Both the position numbers and the translations under genes were made by a program. Shown one piece after another: positions 36,587-46,841 of a stretch of DNA of 64,000 nucleotides; within the stretch, counting starts at the first letter, position 1; each line of letters begins with the position of its first letter. The DNA is taken from assembly GCF_015223055.1 (NCBI RefSeq), contig NZ_JADFBX010000001.1, positions 434,001-498,000 on the forward strand. The letters are read 5' to 3'. The notes under the pieces were generated by a model, which searched no databases, was not told the DNA's origin, and worked only from the letters and a program-made list of their open reading frames with translations. This DNA is from Pedobacter sp. MC2016-24 (GTDB taxonomy: Bacteria; Bacteroidota; Bacteroidia; Sphingobacteriales; Sphingobacteriaceae).

Positions 36587-37915
36587 TTAAGCGGGTAAAT
36601 TTAAGTCTTTCGCCTGTCTAGGCACTATTTTTAACAGAAAAAGAAGGAATATCAATCCAATAATAAAAAACACAGCAACTGCAACAATAGAATTCCGCAT
36701 GCTTCCAGTTACCTCTTCAATAAAACCAAAGCTGAACATCCCGATCACCAGGGCTACCTTTTCTGCCACATCATAAAAGCTAAAAAAGGAAGTATGGTCC
36801 GGGCTATCCTGCGGAAGAAATTTGGAATATGTCGATCTGGATAAGGATTGAATCCCTCCCATGATCAGACCAATCACGGCGGCAAGTACATAAAACTGCA
36901 TTTCGGTATGGATATAATATCCTGCTACACAACAACCAATCCAGATCACCACTACACCGATCAGCACCCTGACATTCCCAAATTTATACTTAGCCAGGTA
37001 GGACATCAGCATCGCTCCCGGAATGGCAACTATTTGCAGCAACAGAATTGTGGCAATTAATTTTTCTGTTGGCAGGTGAAGTTCCTTTTCCCCAAAAATG
37101 GTTGCAATCAACATCACCGTTTGTACCCCCATAGAATAAAAGAAAAAGGCAAACAACAAGCGCTTCAATTGCTTCATTTGCTTAATCTCTATCCAAACTT
37201 TTTTCAGCTCCTTAAAGCCGCTGGTCACGACGTTGTTTTTACTTGTTTTAAAATTCGGACTTCCTTTAGGTAAACGTCTGAAAGGAATCTGTGCAAAACC
37301 CATCCACCATAAGCCTACCAGTAAAAAGGATAAGCGCGAGGCCTGCGCTTCACCGCTCAAACCAAACTGTGCGGGAAAGAAAACGAATACAAAACAAATA
37401 ATTTGCAGAATGACACTACCAACATATCCGTAAGTGTAGCCTTTTGCACTTACGGCATCCTGTTGATCAGGTGTGGCTATCTCTGGTAAATAGGAATTGT
37501 AAAACACCAGACTACCCCAAAAACCAATCGCCGCTATTACAAACAGGACAATACTACTCTGCAGGGTATCTATTTCAAAAAAGTAAAGTCCGCAACAGGC
37601 TACCCCACCCACATAAGTGAACATCTGCATAAACACTTTTTTGTTTCCCCGCGCATCCGCAATAGAAGAAAGGATCGGTGATAAAATAGCGATAACCAGG
37701 AAAGCAAAAGCCATGGCATAACTATACAATGATGAGTTCACGAACTTACGCCCCATAAACGTTACATAGTCAATGGTGTTGTTGTTCTTATCAGAAGTAA
37801 TCGCCGAATAATAAGCAGGAAAAATGGTGGAAGTGATAACCAGGTTGTAAGCGGAGTTTGCCCAGTCAAAAAATGCCCATGAGCGTATGACTTTCTTGTC
37901 GTTTTTCTGTTCCAT
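36587..37915 (-). CDS. MFS transporter, Atg22/UMF1-like
   Basis: 442 residues with about twelve hydrophobic segments. It starts 'KKVIRSWAFFDWANSAYNLVI', the signature of the Atg22-like branch of the major facilitator superfamily (vacuolar amino-acid effluxers in fungi, UMF1 family in bacteria). It is an inner-membrane permease whose substrate in bacteria is unknown. It is paired with the LutA-like gene 8 nt downstream in one operon; a carboxylate or amino acid is a plausible substrate but not shown. Confidence 0.85.
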   Translation of the reverse strand: MEQKNDKKVIRSWAFFDWANSAYNLVITSTIFPAYYSAITSDKNNNTIDYVTFMGRKFVNSSLYSYAMAFAFLVIAILSPILSSIADARGNKKVFMQMFTYVGGVACCGLYFFEIDTLQSSIVLFVIAAIGFWGSLVFYNSYLPEIATPDQQDAVSAKGYTYGYVGSVILQIICFVFVFFPAQFGLSGEAQASRLSFLLVGLWWMGFAQIPFRRLPKGSPNFKTSKNNVVTSGFKELKKVWIEIKQMKQLKRLLFAFFFYSMGVQTVMLIATIFGEKELHLPTEKLIATILLLQIVAIPGAMLMSYLAKYKFGNVRVLIGVVVIWIGCCVAGYYIHTEMQFYVLAAVIGLIMGGIQSLSRSTYSKFLPQDSPDHTSFFSFYDVAEKVALVIGMFSFGFIEEVTGSMRNSIVAVAVFFIIGLIFLLFLLKIVPRQAKDLNLPA

Positions 37916-37953
37916 GTGTCAATTGAGGCAACTAAAGTAGAGAAAAAAAGATA

Positions 37954-38676
37954 CTAATTTACTTTTTCAAGTGTGGTTGCCCCAGTTTTTTTCTCGTCGA
38001 CTTTTTTCGGGTTGCCTTTATAGCGGATACTGCTTGTACCCTTGGTATTCACCTTTAATTCATTCAGCACATTGATGTTCGCATTGCCAATCCCCTCAAT
38101 ATTCAGATTATAAATACCGGCCACAAAATCAAAAGCTTCAATTTTTAGTGTACCCTTGCTGATCAGTTCATGAATTCCGGTCTGCCCACTTAAATGCAGC
38201 TGTGTAACCCCTTCAGTCTGGGTATTCAATTTTGATGCATTCAGATTCAAAGTCAGCGCATTTGCTCCTTTGGCCAGTATACTCAGGTCATTCACATGCA
38301 GTACACCTTCAGTTTGAACCTGCACATTCCCTTTTAACTCCAATTTCTTCAATTCCCCAATGTTGGCAAATACAGCAATACTATCTGTGCCACAGTATTT
38401 TTCGTCAGCCAGCTCAATGCGTAGTTCAGTACCGGAAACGGCAAATTTAACGGCCTCCATAATGTTAGAATCGGCTTCAACCTTGATATGATAGGTACTG
38501 TCCTGTGTCAATATCAGCTTCATTTTACCAGAAATTTTAATCTGGTCAAAAACACCAACAGTCGTAGCGCGATGCGCCCGTATACCTGAGTCTTCTATAC
38601 ATTTGCTTCCGCAACCAGTTACAAATACAGCAACAACTAAAACAATTAAGGAAATATATTTCATATGGGTTTTCAT
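37954..38676 (-). CDS. GIN-domain (DUF2807) putative auto-transporter adhesin head lipoprotein
   Basis: 240 residues. Signal peptide with lipobox 'FVTGC' (C22; the start may be the Met at residue 5). The mature protein is a GIN/DUF2807 right-handed beta-helix-like domain ('VGVFDQIKISGKMKLILTQDS', 'VKFAVSGTELRIELAD', 'GNVQVQTEGVLHVNDLSI'). Such proteins are common envelope lipoproteins of unknown role in Bacteroidota. It lies 22 nt after recQ; a TACCTTTA box in that gap may give it an independent promoter. Confidence 0.85.
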   Translation of the reverse strand: MKTHMKYISLIVLVVAVFVTGCGSKCIEDSGIRAHRATTVGVFDQIKISGKMKLILTQDSTYHIKVEADSNIMEAVKFAVSGTELRIELADEKYCGTDSIAVFANIGELKKLELKGNVQVQTEGVLHVNDLSILAKGANALTLNLNASKLNTQTEGVTQLHLSGQTGIHELISKGTLKIEAFDFVAGIYNLNIEGIGNANINVLNELKVNTKGTSSIRYKGNPKKVDEKKTGATTLEKVN

Positions 38677-38698
38677 AAGGTAAGGATGTTATATGGTT

Positions 38699-40591
38699 TT
38701 AAAGGTAATAATTTTTGCCATCAGTTTTAATCTTACCTGCATCAAGCAGGGCACGTATTCTATCCAAACGGTCGGTTTCTGAACCTGTTTTTAAGGCTGG
38801 AATCAATTTGTCCAGATCCTGTGCCTCCGTCTGGAGCGAGGTGACAATCTCGAAATCAATGCGATCCTCCAGCACATCCAGATCGTCGGCCTTCTTTTCG
38901 GCCAGACAAACATCGCAAACGCCACATTTTTCAGAATTAGGCTCATCAAAGTAGGTCAGCAATTGTACGCTACGGCATTCCTGCTTCACTGCATAGTCCA
39001 GTACAGCTTTAATCTGATCTTCCTGAATTTGTTTGCGTTGCTCCAGGTATTTGGCGTCGATATCCATATGATCCTGGTCTACGCGCTCCCGGATGTACTG
39101 TAACTGGGGTTGATCCGTTTGCGGCAAATACGACAACAAGCCCAACTCCTCTAAAGTATTCAGCTGCTTTTGCACTTCATTAAAAGAACGTTTAATCCGT
39201 TGCGCAATTTCGGCCTCATTAATTTTAACATAACTGTCAAAAGAACCTCCATAAGACCTTAATATAGCTTTTATAAGTGGATCGTAACCAATATTTTCAA
39301 TCTGAAAACGGTATACATCTTCATGTCCTACCAGGAACATAACCCGGGATTGCAAAAACACGTTTTCAGACAAGGCCACGTAGCCGTTGTATTCCAAAAA
39401 CTTCAGGGCTCCGATCGTTTTGATCACCCAAAGATTAAACTTTTTACAAAAATCAGCCAGGTCAAAACCAAAAGTGAGGTCAAGCCCCGCACCATAAGCC
39501 AATTGAAAATAGCTCCCGAGGTAATGATAGGTCTTTTTTATTTCCGCAACTGTCGGAAAATTATCTGCGTATTTGGCTTTCAAAGCTAATGCATCAGCAG
39601 GATTAGCCAGTAAAACGGCGTAAGCTTTAGCCTCGTCCCTGCCCGCGCGACCAGCCTCCTGGTAATAGGCTTCCAGACTTTCAGGCAAATCCAGATGCAC
39701 CACAAAACGAACATCCGGCTTATCGATTCCCATACCAAAGGCATTGGTCGCTACCATGACCCGAATGCGGTTCCGCTTCCAGTCCTCCTGCTTTCTGAAG
39801 CGTTCATTTTTCTCAATACCAGCATGATAAAAATCTGCAGCAATGCGGTTTCTACTTAAAAAAGAGGCCACCTCGGCTGTTTCCCGTCTATTGCGCACAT
39901 AGACCAGGCCACTACCCTTTACATTGGTGACCACATCGATCAGCTTCTTGTACTTATCTTCCTGTGCCAATACCACATAACTCAGATTTTTGCGGGCAAA
40001 ACTCTTTACAAAAACCTGGGCATCGGTCATATTCAGTTTCTCCACAATATCTGTACGCACTCGTCCAGTAGCTGTAGCCGTTAAAGCCAGTACCGGAACC
40101 TTGGGATGAATCTCTCGGATCTCATTGATCTTCAGGTATGGCGGACGAAAGTCGTAGCCCCATTGGGAAACGCAATGTGCCTCATCGACAGCAATCAAGC
40201 AAACATTCATATAAGAAATCCGAACACGCACCAAATCAGACATTAACCGCTCTGGCGAAAGGTATAGAAATTTAATTTTTCCGTAAATGCAATTGTCCAG
40301 CAAAATGTCGATCTCCCGCTTTCCCATCCCAGAATAAATCGCCACAGCCTCAATACCTTTGGCTTTCAGGTGCTCTACCTGATCTTTCATCAGAGCAATT
40401 AGGGGAGATACCACAATACAAATGCCTTCCATTACCATCGCGGGTACCTGGAAGCATACCGATTTGCCCCCTCCCGTCGGCAAAAGGGCTAAGGTATCCT
40501 GTCCGCTTAAAACCGATCTGACAATCTCTTCCTGCATTGGCCTGAAGGCATCAAATCCCCAGTATCGCTTTAATATCTCTGCTTCGTTCAT
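38699..40591 (-). CDS. recQ: RecQ-family ATP-dependent DNA helicase
   Basis: 630 residues: helicase N-lobe with Walker A 'LLPTGGGKS' (K43) and the DEAH box at 136-139, C-lobe 'ATNAFGMGIDKPDVRFV' and 'QEAGRAGRDE', a zinc-binding region ('CRSVQLLTYFDE', 'CGVCDVC', four Cys at ~535-560) and a short C-terminal part. A complete HRDC domain is not evident, as in many Bacteroidota RecQ paralogs. It unwinds forks and recombination intermediates 3' to 5'. It is divergent from the amidohydrolase gene. Confidence 0.95.
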   Translation of the reverse strand: MNEAEILKRYWGFDAFRPMQEEIVRSVLSGQDTLALLPTGGGKSVCFQVPAMVMEGICIVVSPLIALMKDQVEHLKAKGIEAVAIYSGMGKREIDILLDNCIYGKIKFLYLSPERLMSDLVRVRISYMNVCLIAVDEAHCVSQWGYDFRPPYLKINEIREIHPKVPVLALTATATGRVRTDIVEKLNMTDAQVFVKSFARKNLSYVVLAQEDKYKKLIDVVTNVKGSGLVYVRNRRETAEVASFLSRNRIAADFYHAGIEKNERFRKQEDWKRNRIRVMVATNAFGMGIDKPDVRFVVHLDLPESLEAYYQEAGRAGRDEAKAYAVLLANPADALALKAKYADNFPTVAEIKKTYHYLGSYFQLAYGAGLDLTFGFDLADFCKKFNLWVIKTIGALKFLEYNGYVALSENVFLQSRVMFLVGHEDVYRFQIENIGYDPLIKAILRSYGGSFDSYVKINEAEIAQRIKRSFNEVQKQLNTLEELGLLSYLPQTDQPQLQYIRERVDQDHMDIDAKYLEQRKQIQEDQIKAVLDYAVKQECRSVQLLTYFDEPNSEKCGVCDVCLAEKKADDLDVLEDRIDFEIVTSLQTEAQDLDKLIPALKTGSETDRLDRIRALLDAGKIKTDGKNYYL

Positions 40592-40605
40592 AAAAAGGTT
40601 CCGTT

Positions 40606-40613
40606 CAAAACTA
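40606..40613 (-). promoter_or_regulatory. Candidate -7 box of recQ
   Basis: TAGTTTTG on the minus strand matches TAnnTTTG and would start transcription about 10 nt before the ATG at 40591. No clear -33 element was seen. Confidence 0.35.
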
Positions 40614-40665
40614 TAAAAATGAACTGATATTATTAAATTGCAGCCTAAATTACACCTTCGGCCTT

Positions 40666-43600
40666 ATGAGATTTTTATTTCTACCCCTAATTTTACTTTT
40701 CATCGCACCATTTTCTCAGGCACAGGTAAAAAAATGGGAAGTAGATAAATACAAGGGCGTTACGCAAACCTTCACCATCAACACCGATGAAGGTACATGG
40801 ATGAATCTGGATGTCAGTCCGGATGGCAAAGACATTGTATTCGACCTGCTTGGCGATCTTTACATCATGCCCATTACCGGCGGATCTGCTTTATTGATTA
40901 GCGGTGGACCAGCATGGGATATACAACCGCGTTTTAGTCCGAATGGCAGATACATTTCTTATACCAGCGACCAAAGCGGCGCAGATAACATCTGGATCAT
41001 GAACCGTGACGGCTCCGGTAAAAAACAAATTACCAAAGAAAGTTTCAGGCTTTTAAATAATGCCACCTGGACGCCAAACAGCGAATACCTCATCGCACGT
41101 AAACATTTTACAGCTTCCCGCTCTCTGGGCGCGGGCGAACTGTGGATGTACAGCATTTACGGCGGAGATGGTGTTCAATTGACCAAGAGAAAAAATGACC
41201 AGCAGGATGCCGGGGAGCCTAATGTGTCGCCAAACGGCAGATACCTTTACTTTAGCGAAGACCTCAGTCCGGGTCCCAACTTTGAATACAGCAAAGATCC
41301 TAACGGTTTGATCTATGGCATCAGACAGTTGGATATGACTACCGGAAAATTAACCAATTTAATCGCACAATCCGGCGGTGCAGCCAGACCACAGGTATCG
41401 CCAGATGGCAAAATGATGGCGTATGTAAAACGCGTGCGCTTAAAATCCATGTTGTATGTACAAAACCTGGCTACAGGCGAAGAATGGCCGGTATATGAAG
41501 ATCTCAGTCACGATCAGCAGGAGACCTGGGCCATTTTTGGCGTTTATCCGAATTATGCCTGGACACCAGATGGTAAAAACATCATTTTCTATGCCCGCGG
41601 AAAAATCAAGAGACTCAACCTGAGTTCATTATTTACCAATAACATCGATTTCCATGTCACCAGCTCACAGACGGTACAGGAATCGCTTCATTTCCCACAA
41701 AAAGTATTCAGCAATGATTTTACCGTAAAAATGATCCGTCAATTGACCACATCCCCTGATGGCAAATTTGTGGTATTCAATGCGGCCGGATTTTTATACA
41801 AAAAAGACTTGCCAAATGGCACTCCGGAACGGGTAAGTAAGAATATTGATTTTGAATTTGAACCAAAAATCAGCCCGGATGGCAAATCTGTCATTTATAC
41901 CACCTGGAGTGACGACCTGAAAGGAGCCATTAAAAAAACAGATTTAAAATCCGGAAAAACCACAGCTCTCACAGATGAGAAAGGCTTTTATTATAGCCCG
42001 TCTTTTTCTTCAAAAGGAGATAAAATCATCTTTAGAAAAGGAATTGGCAATGACGTACTTGGCTACGCTTACGGCCGTGGAACAGGGATTTTCACCATGC
42101 CTGCAACCGGGGGGCCAAAAACGCTGATTATTGACAACGGCATTAAGCCACAGTTTAATGCCGATGACACCCGTATTTATTTCCAGGGATATGAAAATGG
42201 GAAAAAGGCATTTAAAAGCGTGGATTTAAACGGTGGAAACGAAAGAACGCATTACACTTCTACTTACGCGACACAGTTTAACCCAAGTCCGGATGGTAAA
42301 TGGATGGCCTTTACAGAGCTATTCAATGTATATGTTACGCCAATGGTCACCACCGGTACCGCACTCGACTTATCTGCCGACAACAAAGCCATCCCTTTAA
42401 ACCGCATTACCAAAGATGGCGGAACTTATTTACACTGGTCTAACGACAGCAACAATTTATATTGGACGCTGGGTGAGCAATATTTCAGCAAATCCGTTAA
42501 ATCCATCTTCAATCCTACCGATGGCTTCGCCAAAAGCGCAGCTGAGGCGGACAGTACAGGCATTGCGATAGGGTTAAAACTGAAAAGCGATTTACCTGAT
42601 GGTCTGACCGCACTGAAAGGAGCCCGGATCATTACAATGAATGGCGATGAAGTGATTGAAGAAGGTACCATATTGATTGAAAACAACAAAATTGTATCCA
42701 TTGGTAAAATGGCAAGTTTGCCCATTCCGGAAAATGCCAGGGTAATTGACGTAACCGGCAAAACCATTATGCCGGGAATGATTGATGTACATGCGCATTT
42801 ACGCACCAGTCCAGATGGAATTAGTCCGCAACAGGACTGGTCTTACCTTGCTAACCTGGCCTTTGGTGTAACCACCTCTCATGATCCTTCCAGTAACACA
42901 GAAATGGTATTCAGTCAGGCCGAAATGATCAAAGCGGGCCGCTTAATCGGTCCGCGATTGTATTCAACAGGTTCCATTTTATATGGCGCAGATGGCGATT
43001 TCAAGGTAGTGATCAATAGTCTGGATGATGCCCTGTCCCATTTGCGCAGATTAAAAGCAGTAGGTGCATTTTCTGTAAAATCATACAATCAACCACGGCG
43101 TGACCAACGTCAGCAAATTCTGGAAGCAGCCAGACAACTTAAAATGGAGGTTGTACCTGAAGGTGGCTCCACATTTTTCACCAATTTAAATATGATTGCT
43201 GATGGTCATACCGGGCTGGAGCATAGCATCCCTGTAGCGCCTGTTTACAAAGATGTAACTACATTTTGGAATAAAACCAATGTGGCCTATACCCCAACAC
43301 TGATTGTAAGCTATGGCAGCCAATGGGGGGAAAATTATTGGTATGACCGCACCAATGTTTGGGAAAACGAACGGTTGATGAACTTTACACCACGCGCCAT
43401 CATTGATCCGAGAGCCAGAAGGAGAACCACATCTGAGTATGGTGATTATGGACATATTGAAGTAGCTAAGGCGGCAAAAGCAATTGCCGATGGCGGCACA
43501 AAAGTAAACCTGGGTGCCCATGGGCAGATCCAGGGTTTAGGTGCCCATTGGGAACTGTGGATGCTGGCACAGGGGGGCATGACGCCTTTGCAAGCCATCC

Positions 43601-43905
43601 GTTGTGCTACTTTTAACGGCGCAGCTTATTTGGGGATGAGCAAAGAAATCGGATCATTGGAGGTTGGCAAACTGGCCGATCTGATTGTGATGGATGCTAA
43701 CCCGCTTGACGACATCCGAAATTCTGAAAAAATCAAATATGTGATGATCAATGGCAGGATTTACGACAGCCTGTCGATGAACGAAATCGGTAATCATGAA
43801 AAGATCCGTGGCAAACTTTGGTTTGAATCTGGAAAAGGGATGATATATAGTTTCCCGACCGGTGTACCGGAAACCTGGACCTATAGCATTCCGAACTGCG
43901 AATGA
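40666..43905 (+). CDS. Secreted amidohydrolase with N-terminal TolB-like propeller
   Basis: 1079 residues. Signal peptide to about 19 ('PFSQAQ'). Residues ~25-630 form propeller blades with repeated 'SPDGK' motifs (TolB/PD40). Residues ~650-1060 are an amidohydrolase TIM barrel: H709-A-H711 in 'MIDVHAHLRTSP', 'GHTGLEHSIP', 'NLGAHGQIQGLGAHWELW' and the typical ending 'EIGSLEVGKLADLIVMDANP'. It should be a periplasmic hydrolase, possibly of peptides or cyclic amides; substrate unknown. The same two-domain fusion is widespread in Bacteroidota. It converges with the flavoprotein gene at 43912. Confidence 0.9.
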   Translation: MRFLFLPLILLFIAPFSQAQVKKWEVDKYKGVTQTFTINTDEGTWMNLDVSPDGKDIVFDLLGDLYIMPITGGSALLISGGPAWDIQPRFSPNGRYISYTSDQSGADNIWIMNRDGSGKKQITKESFRLLNNATWTPNSEYLIARKHFTASRSLGAGELWMYSIYGGDGVQLTKRKNDQQDAGEPNVSPNGRYLYFSEDLSPGPNFEYSKDPNGLIYGIRQLDMTTGKLTNLIAQSGGAARPQVSPDGKMMAYVKRVRLKSMLYVQNLATGEEWPVYEDLSHDQQETWAIFGVYPNYAWTPDGKNIIFYARGKIKRLNLSSLFTNNIDFHVTSSQTVQESLHFPQKVFSNDFTVKMIRQLTTSPDGKFVVFNAAGFLYKKDLPNGTPERVSKNIDFEFEPKISPDGKSVIYTTWSDDLKGAIKKTDLKSGKTTALTDEKGFYYSPSFSSKGDKIIFRKGIGNDVLGYAYGRGTGIFTMPATGGPKTLIIDNGIKPQFNADDTRIYFQGYENGKKAFKSVDLNGGNERTHYTSTYATQFNPSPDGKWMAFTELFNVYVTPMVTTGTALDLSADNKAIPLNRITKDGGTYLHWSNDSNNLYWTLGEQYFSKSVKSIFNPTDGFAKSAAEADSTGIAIGLKLKSDLPDGLTALKGARIITMNGDEVIEEGTILIENNKIVSIGKMASLPIPENARVIDVTGKTIMPGMIDVHAHLRTSPDGISPQQDWSYLANLAFGVTTSHDPSSNTEMVFSQAEMIKAGRLIGPRLYSTGSILYGADGDFKVVINSLDDALSHLRRLKAVGAFSVKSYNQPRRDQRQQILEAARQLKMEVVPEGGSTFFTNLNMIADGHTGLEHSIPVAPVYKDVTTFWNKTNVAYTPTLIVSYGSQWGENYWYDRTNVWENERLMNFTPRAIIDPRARRRTTSEYGDYGHIEVAKAAKAIADGGTKVNLGAHGQIQGLGAHWELWMLAQGGMTPLQAIRCATFNGAAYLGMSKEIGSLEVGKLADLIVMDANPLDDIRNSEKIKYVMINGRIYDSLSMNEIGNHEKIRGKLWFESGKGMIYSFPTGVPETWTYSIPNCE

Positions 43906-43911
43906 CCTATT

Positions 43912-45102
43912 TTACAAGTTTTGCGCAATTACAAAACCTGCTGCCCAGGCCCATTGAAAATTGTAGCCACCAAGCCAGCCGGTCACATCCACACACTCAC
44001 CGCCAAAATATAAGCCGGGAATAGTTTTACATTCCAGGGTTTTTGACGACAAGTTATTGGTATCAATGCCTCCTCGCATCACTTCCGCTTTGTCATAACC
44101 TTTATCACCTGCAGGTTTTACAGCAAACAGGTGTATGGTTTGGTGAATACGTTCCAGTTCAGCTTTAGTTAATGTAGCAACTTGTTTGTCGACAGGTAAA
44201 AATTTAGCCATAGCATCGGTAAATTTCTTGGGGTAAATCCGGTTAAATAAAGTCGCCAGCAATAATTTACCATTGTCTCGGCGCTCTGCCTCAATCAAAT
44301 CAGTGATGTTTTTTCCGGGTAGCAGGTTAATATTAATTGCTGTTCCTGGCCTCCAATAAGAAGAGATCTGCAAAATTGCCGGCCCGCTCAAACCCCAGTG
44401 GGTAAACAAGATATTTTCTTCGAAGGAGATTTCGTCATTGCTCACTTCACAGAAAATAGCATTACCCGACAATTGCGTGTACCAGGCTTCATCTTTGCCG
44501 GTAATGGTTAAAGGCACCAATGCTGGCGCAGTTTCGACAATGTTCAGGCTATGTTTACGGGCAAAACGCAAAGCAAAGTCAGTCGCACCCATTTTCGGAA
44601 TGGGCAAGCCGCCGGTCGCAATCACCAGCTTGGGCGCTTTCAGACTTTTGCTTTTACCATTTTTTTCATAGCCAATGGTAAAACCATCCTCCTGCTGCTC
44701 GATATCGGTTACATCCGCACCGCAAATGATCTGCTGCCCAAAATCAGCGCAAAGTTCTGTAAATACCGCCACGATATCTCTTGCATTTTTCCCGTCTGGA
44801 AAAAGTTGTCCGAGTGTCTTTTCTTTCCCGCTGATGCCATAAGTTTCAAAAAAACTGATGGTATCGGCAACAGTCCATTGGTTAAAAGCCGATTTAATAA
44901 AGTGCTTATTATTCGAAATGAATTGTTCATCACTGGCAAAAAGATTGGTATAATTACATCTTCCACCGCCTGAAATCAGGATTTTAGCACCCGGTTTATC
45001 ACTCTTTTCCAGTAAAATAACCTTTTTACCGAGGTAGCCTGCCTGCACTGCGCACATTAAACCACAAGCTCCCGCACCAATAATTATAGCATCTGCCTCC
45101 AT
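43912..45102 (-). CDS. NAD(P)/FAD-dependent oxidoreductase, YhiN/HI0933 family
   Basis: 396 residues from the ATG at 45102, which begins directly with the FAD-binding 'DAIIIGAGACGLMCA'; an upstream in-frame start (45165) would overlap purK and adds a non-conserved segment. 'GAKILISGGGRCNYTN' and the closing 'GLYFGGECVDVTGWLGGYNFQWAWAAGF' are signature motifs of the HI0933-like flavoproteins. Reaction unknown. It is divergent from purK. Confidence 0.9.
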   Translation of the reverse strand: MEADAIIIGAGACGLMCAVQAGYLGKKVILLEKSDKPGAKILISGGGRCNYTNLFASDEQFISNNKHFIKSAFNQWTVADTISFFETYGISGKEKTLGQLFPDGKNARDIVAVFTELCADFGQQIICGADVTDIEQQEDGFTIGYEKNGKSKSLKAPKLVIATGGLPIPKMGATDFALRFARKHSLNIVETAPALVPLTITGKDEAWYTQLSGNAIFCEVSNDEISFEENILFTHWGLSGPAILQISSYWRPGTAININLLPGKNITDLIEAERRDNGKLLLATLFNRIYPKKFTDAMAKFLPVDKQVATLTKAELERIHQTIHLFAVKPAGDKGYDKAEVMRGGIDTNNLSSKTLECKTIPGLYFGGECVDVTGWLGGYNFQWAWAAGFVIAQNL

Positions 45103-45119
45103 CAATCCGTTTATATTGT

Positions 45120-45127
45120 TATTTTTG
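45120..45127 (+). promoter_or_regulatory. Candidate -7 box of purK-purE
   Basis: TATTTTTG matches TAnnTTTG 31 nt before the purK ATG. It lies in the 56-bp gap left when the flavoprotein is taken to start at 45102. Confidence 0.4.
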
Positions 45128-45158
45128 TGCAAAATAAGCATAACTTTTTCATATCGAT

Positions 45159-46298
45159 ATGGCAAAACAAATAAGTGATTTAAAATTAGGGATATTAGGA
45201 GGCGGACAATTGGGCAGAATGCTGATCCAGGAGGCCATCAATTATAACCTGACCACACTGGTTTTAGATCCGGATACTGATGCTCCCTGTAAACATATTG
45301 CAAACTATTTTGAATGTGGTTCCATTACTGATTTTGACACGGTTTATAATTTTGGAAAAAAAGCTGACATCATTACCATCGAAATTGAGAAGGTAAATAT
45401 TGAGGCACTTGAACAACTGGAAAAAGAAGGTAAACAAGTATTTCCACAATCGAGGGTAATCCGTCTGATTCAGGACAAGGGGGTTCAAAAACAATTTTTT
45501 AAAGAAAACAACATTCCAACTGCACCTTTTCAATTGGTGAACACCAAGGAAGACATGCGCAACAGCAGTTTCCCTTTCCCTTACATGATTAAACAGCGTA
45601 GAGATGGTTATGATGGCAAAGGAGTCATGAAAATTAATAACCTGGCGGAAATAGACCAGGCTTTCGATGCGCCCTGCCTGATTGAAGAACTGGTGGATTT
45701 TGAGAAAGAAATTGCCGTAATAGTGACCAGGAACCCTAAAGGCGAGACTAAAACCTTCCCTATGGTAGAGATGGAATTCAATCCGGAAGCCAACCTGGTT
45801 GAATTTTTAATTTCCCCTTCTACTTATCCGGAAAGCATACAGCAACGTGCAGAGACGATTGCAGTTAACATTGCCACCTCCTTAAACATTACCGGCATTT
45901 TAGCGGTAGAAATGTTTGTGACTCGGAATGGCGATATATTGGTTAATGAACTTGCTCCGCGTCCGCACAACAGTGGTCACCATACCATTGAAGGCAATTA
46001 CGTATCTCAATTTGAACAGCATTTGCGTGCAATATTCAGTTTGCCGTTGGGTGATACCCGTTCCAGAACCAATGCAGTAATGATCAATCTGCTGGGTGAA
46101 AAAGATCACAATGGTGTGGCGAAATACCAGGGATTGGAAAAAATTATGGCGGTTGACGGCGTATATGTGCATTTATATGGTAAAAAATACACCAAACCTT
46201 TTCGTAAAATGGGTCACATTACAGTTGTTGACCAAAACCGGGAAAGCGCCATTCAAAAGGCCAATTACATAAAAGAAACATTAAAAGTTATTTCATAA
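45159..46298 (+). CDS. purK: N5-carboxyaminoimidazole ribonucleotide synthase
   Basis: 379 residues, ATP-grasp enzyme: 'KLGILGGGQLGRMLIQEA' N-terminus, 'FPYMIKQRRDGYDGKGV' ATP-binding segment, 'NELAPRPHNSGHHTIEG' active-site loop. It uses ATP and bicarbonate to make N5-CAIR from AIR in purine synthesis. The stop codon is immediately followed by the purE ATG, so both act consecutively from one mRNA. Confidence 0.97.
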   Translation: MAKQISDLKLGILGGGQLGRMLIQEAINYNLTTLVLDPDTDAPCKHIANYFECGSITDFDTVYNFGKKADIITIEIEKVNIEALEQLEKEGKQVFPQSRVIRLIQDKGVQKQFFKENNIPTAPFQLVNTKEDMRNSSFPFPYMIKQRRDGYDGKGVMKINNLAEIDQAFDAPCLIEELVDFEKEIAVIVTRNPKGETKTFPMVEMEFNPEANLVEFLISPSTYPESIQQRAETIAVNIATSLNITGILAVEMFVTRNGDILVNELAPRPHNSGHHTIEGNYVSQFEQHLRAIFSLPLGDTRSRTNAVMINLLGEKDHNGVAKYQGLEKIMAVDGVYVHLYGKKYTKPFRKMGHITVVDQNRESAIQKANYIKETLKVIS

Positions 46299-46781
46299 AT
46301 GAGCGTACAAGTAGGCATCATCATGGGCAGCAAATCGGATCTTCACATCATGAACGATGCTGCCGATATTTTAAAAGAGTTTGGGGTAGAGTTTGAAATG
46401 ACCGTAGTGTCAGCACACCGTACCCCGGAAAGAATGTTCGAATACGCTAAAAATGCAGCATCAAGAGGCTTGAAGGTAATCATTGCAGGGGCTGGCGGCG
46501 CAGCACATTTGCCTGGTATGGTGGCTTCAATCACCACATTGCCGGTAATTGGCGTACCTGTTAAATCAACCAATTCTATTGATGGCTGGGATTCGATATT
46601 GTCTATTTTGCAAATGCCAAATGGTATTCCTGTAGCTACAGTGGCTTTAAATGCGGCTAAAAATGCAGGTTTACTCGCTGCACAGATTTTAGGCACTGCA
46701 GATGCATCCATTGGTATAAAAATGCAGGCTTATAAAGATGATCTGCGCAAAAAGGTAGAAGAAAGCGCTGCTGATATGTAA
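46299..46781 (+). CDS. purE: N5-carboxyaminoimidazole ribonucleotide mutase
   Basis: 160 residues, class I PurE: '[10 protein letters not shown]', '[15 protein letters not shown]' with the conserved His, and '[13 protein letters not shown]'. Converts N5-CAIR to CAIR. It starts directly at the purK stop. Confidence 0.97.
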   Translation: MSVQVGIIMGSKSDLHIMNDAADILKEFGVEFEMTVVSAHRTPERMFEYAKNAASRGLKVIIAGAGGAAHLPGMVASITTLPVIGVPVKSTNSIDGWDSILSILQMPNGIPVATVALNAAKNAGLLAAQILGTADASIGIKMQAYKDDLRKKVEESAADM

Positions 46782-46794
46782 TTTATTTTATAAC

Positions 46795-46829
46795 GTTCCT
46801 CATCCTGAATTTAGTTCCGGGTGAGGAAC
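46795..46829. terminator. Hairpin between converging purE and yqgE
   Basis: GTTCCTCATCC (46795-46805) pairs with GGGTGAGGAAC (46819-46829), one G-T pair, 13-nt loop. No T-run follows, so it is a possible terminator for either gene or an mRNA end structure. Confidence 0.45.
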
Positions 46830-46841
46830 ATTATAAAATTG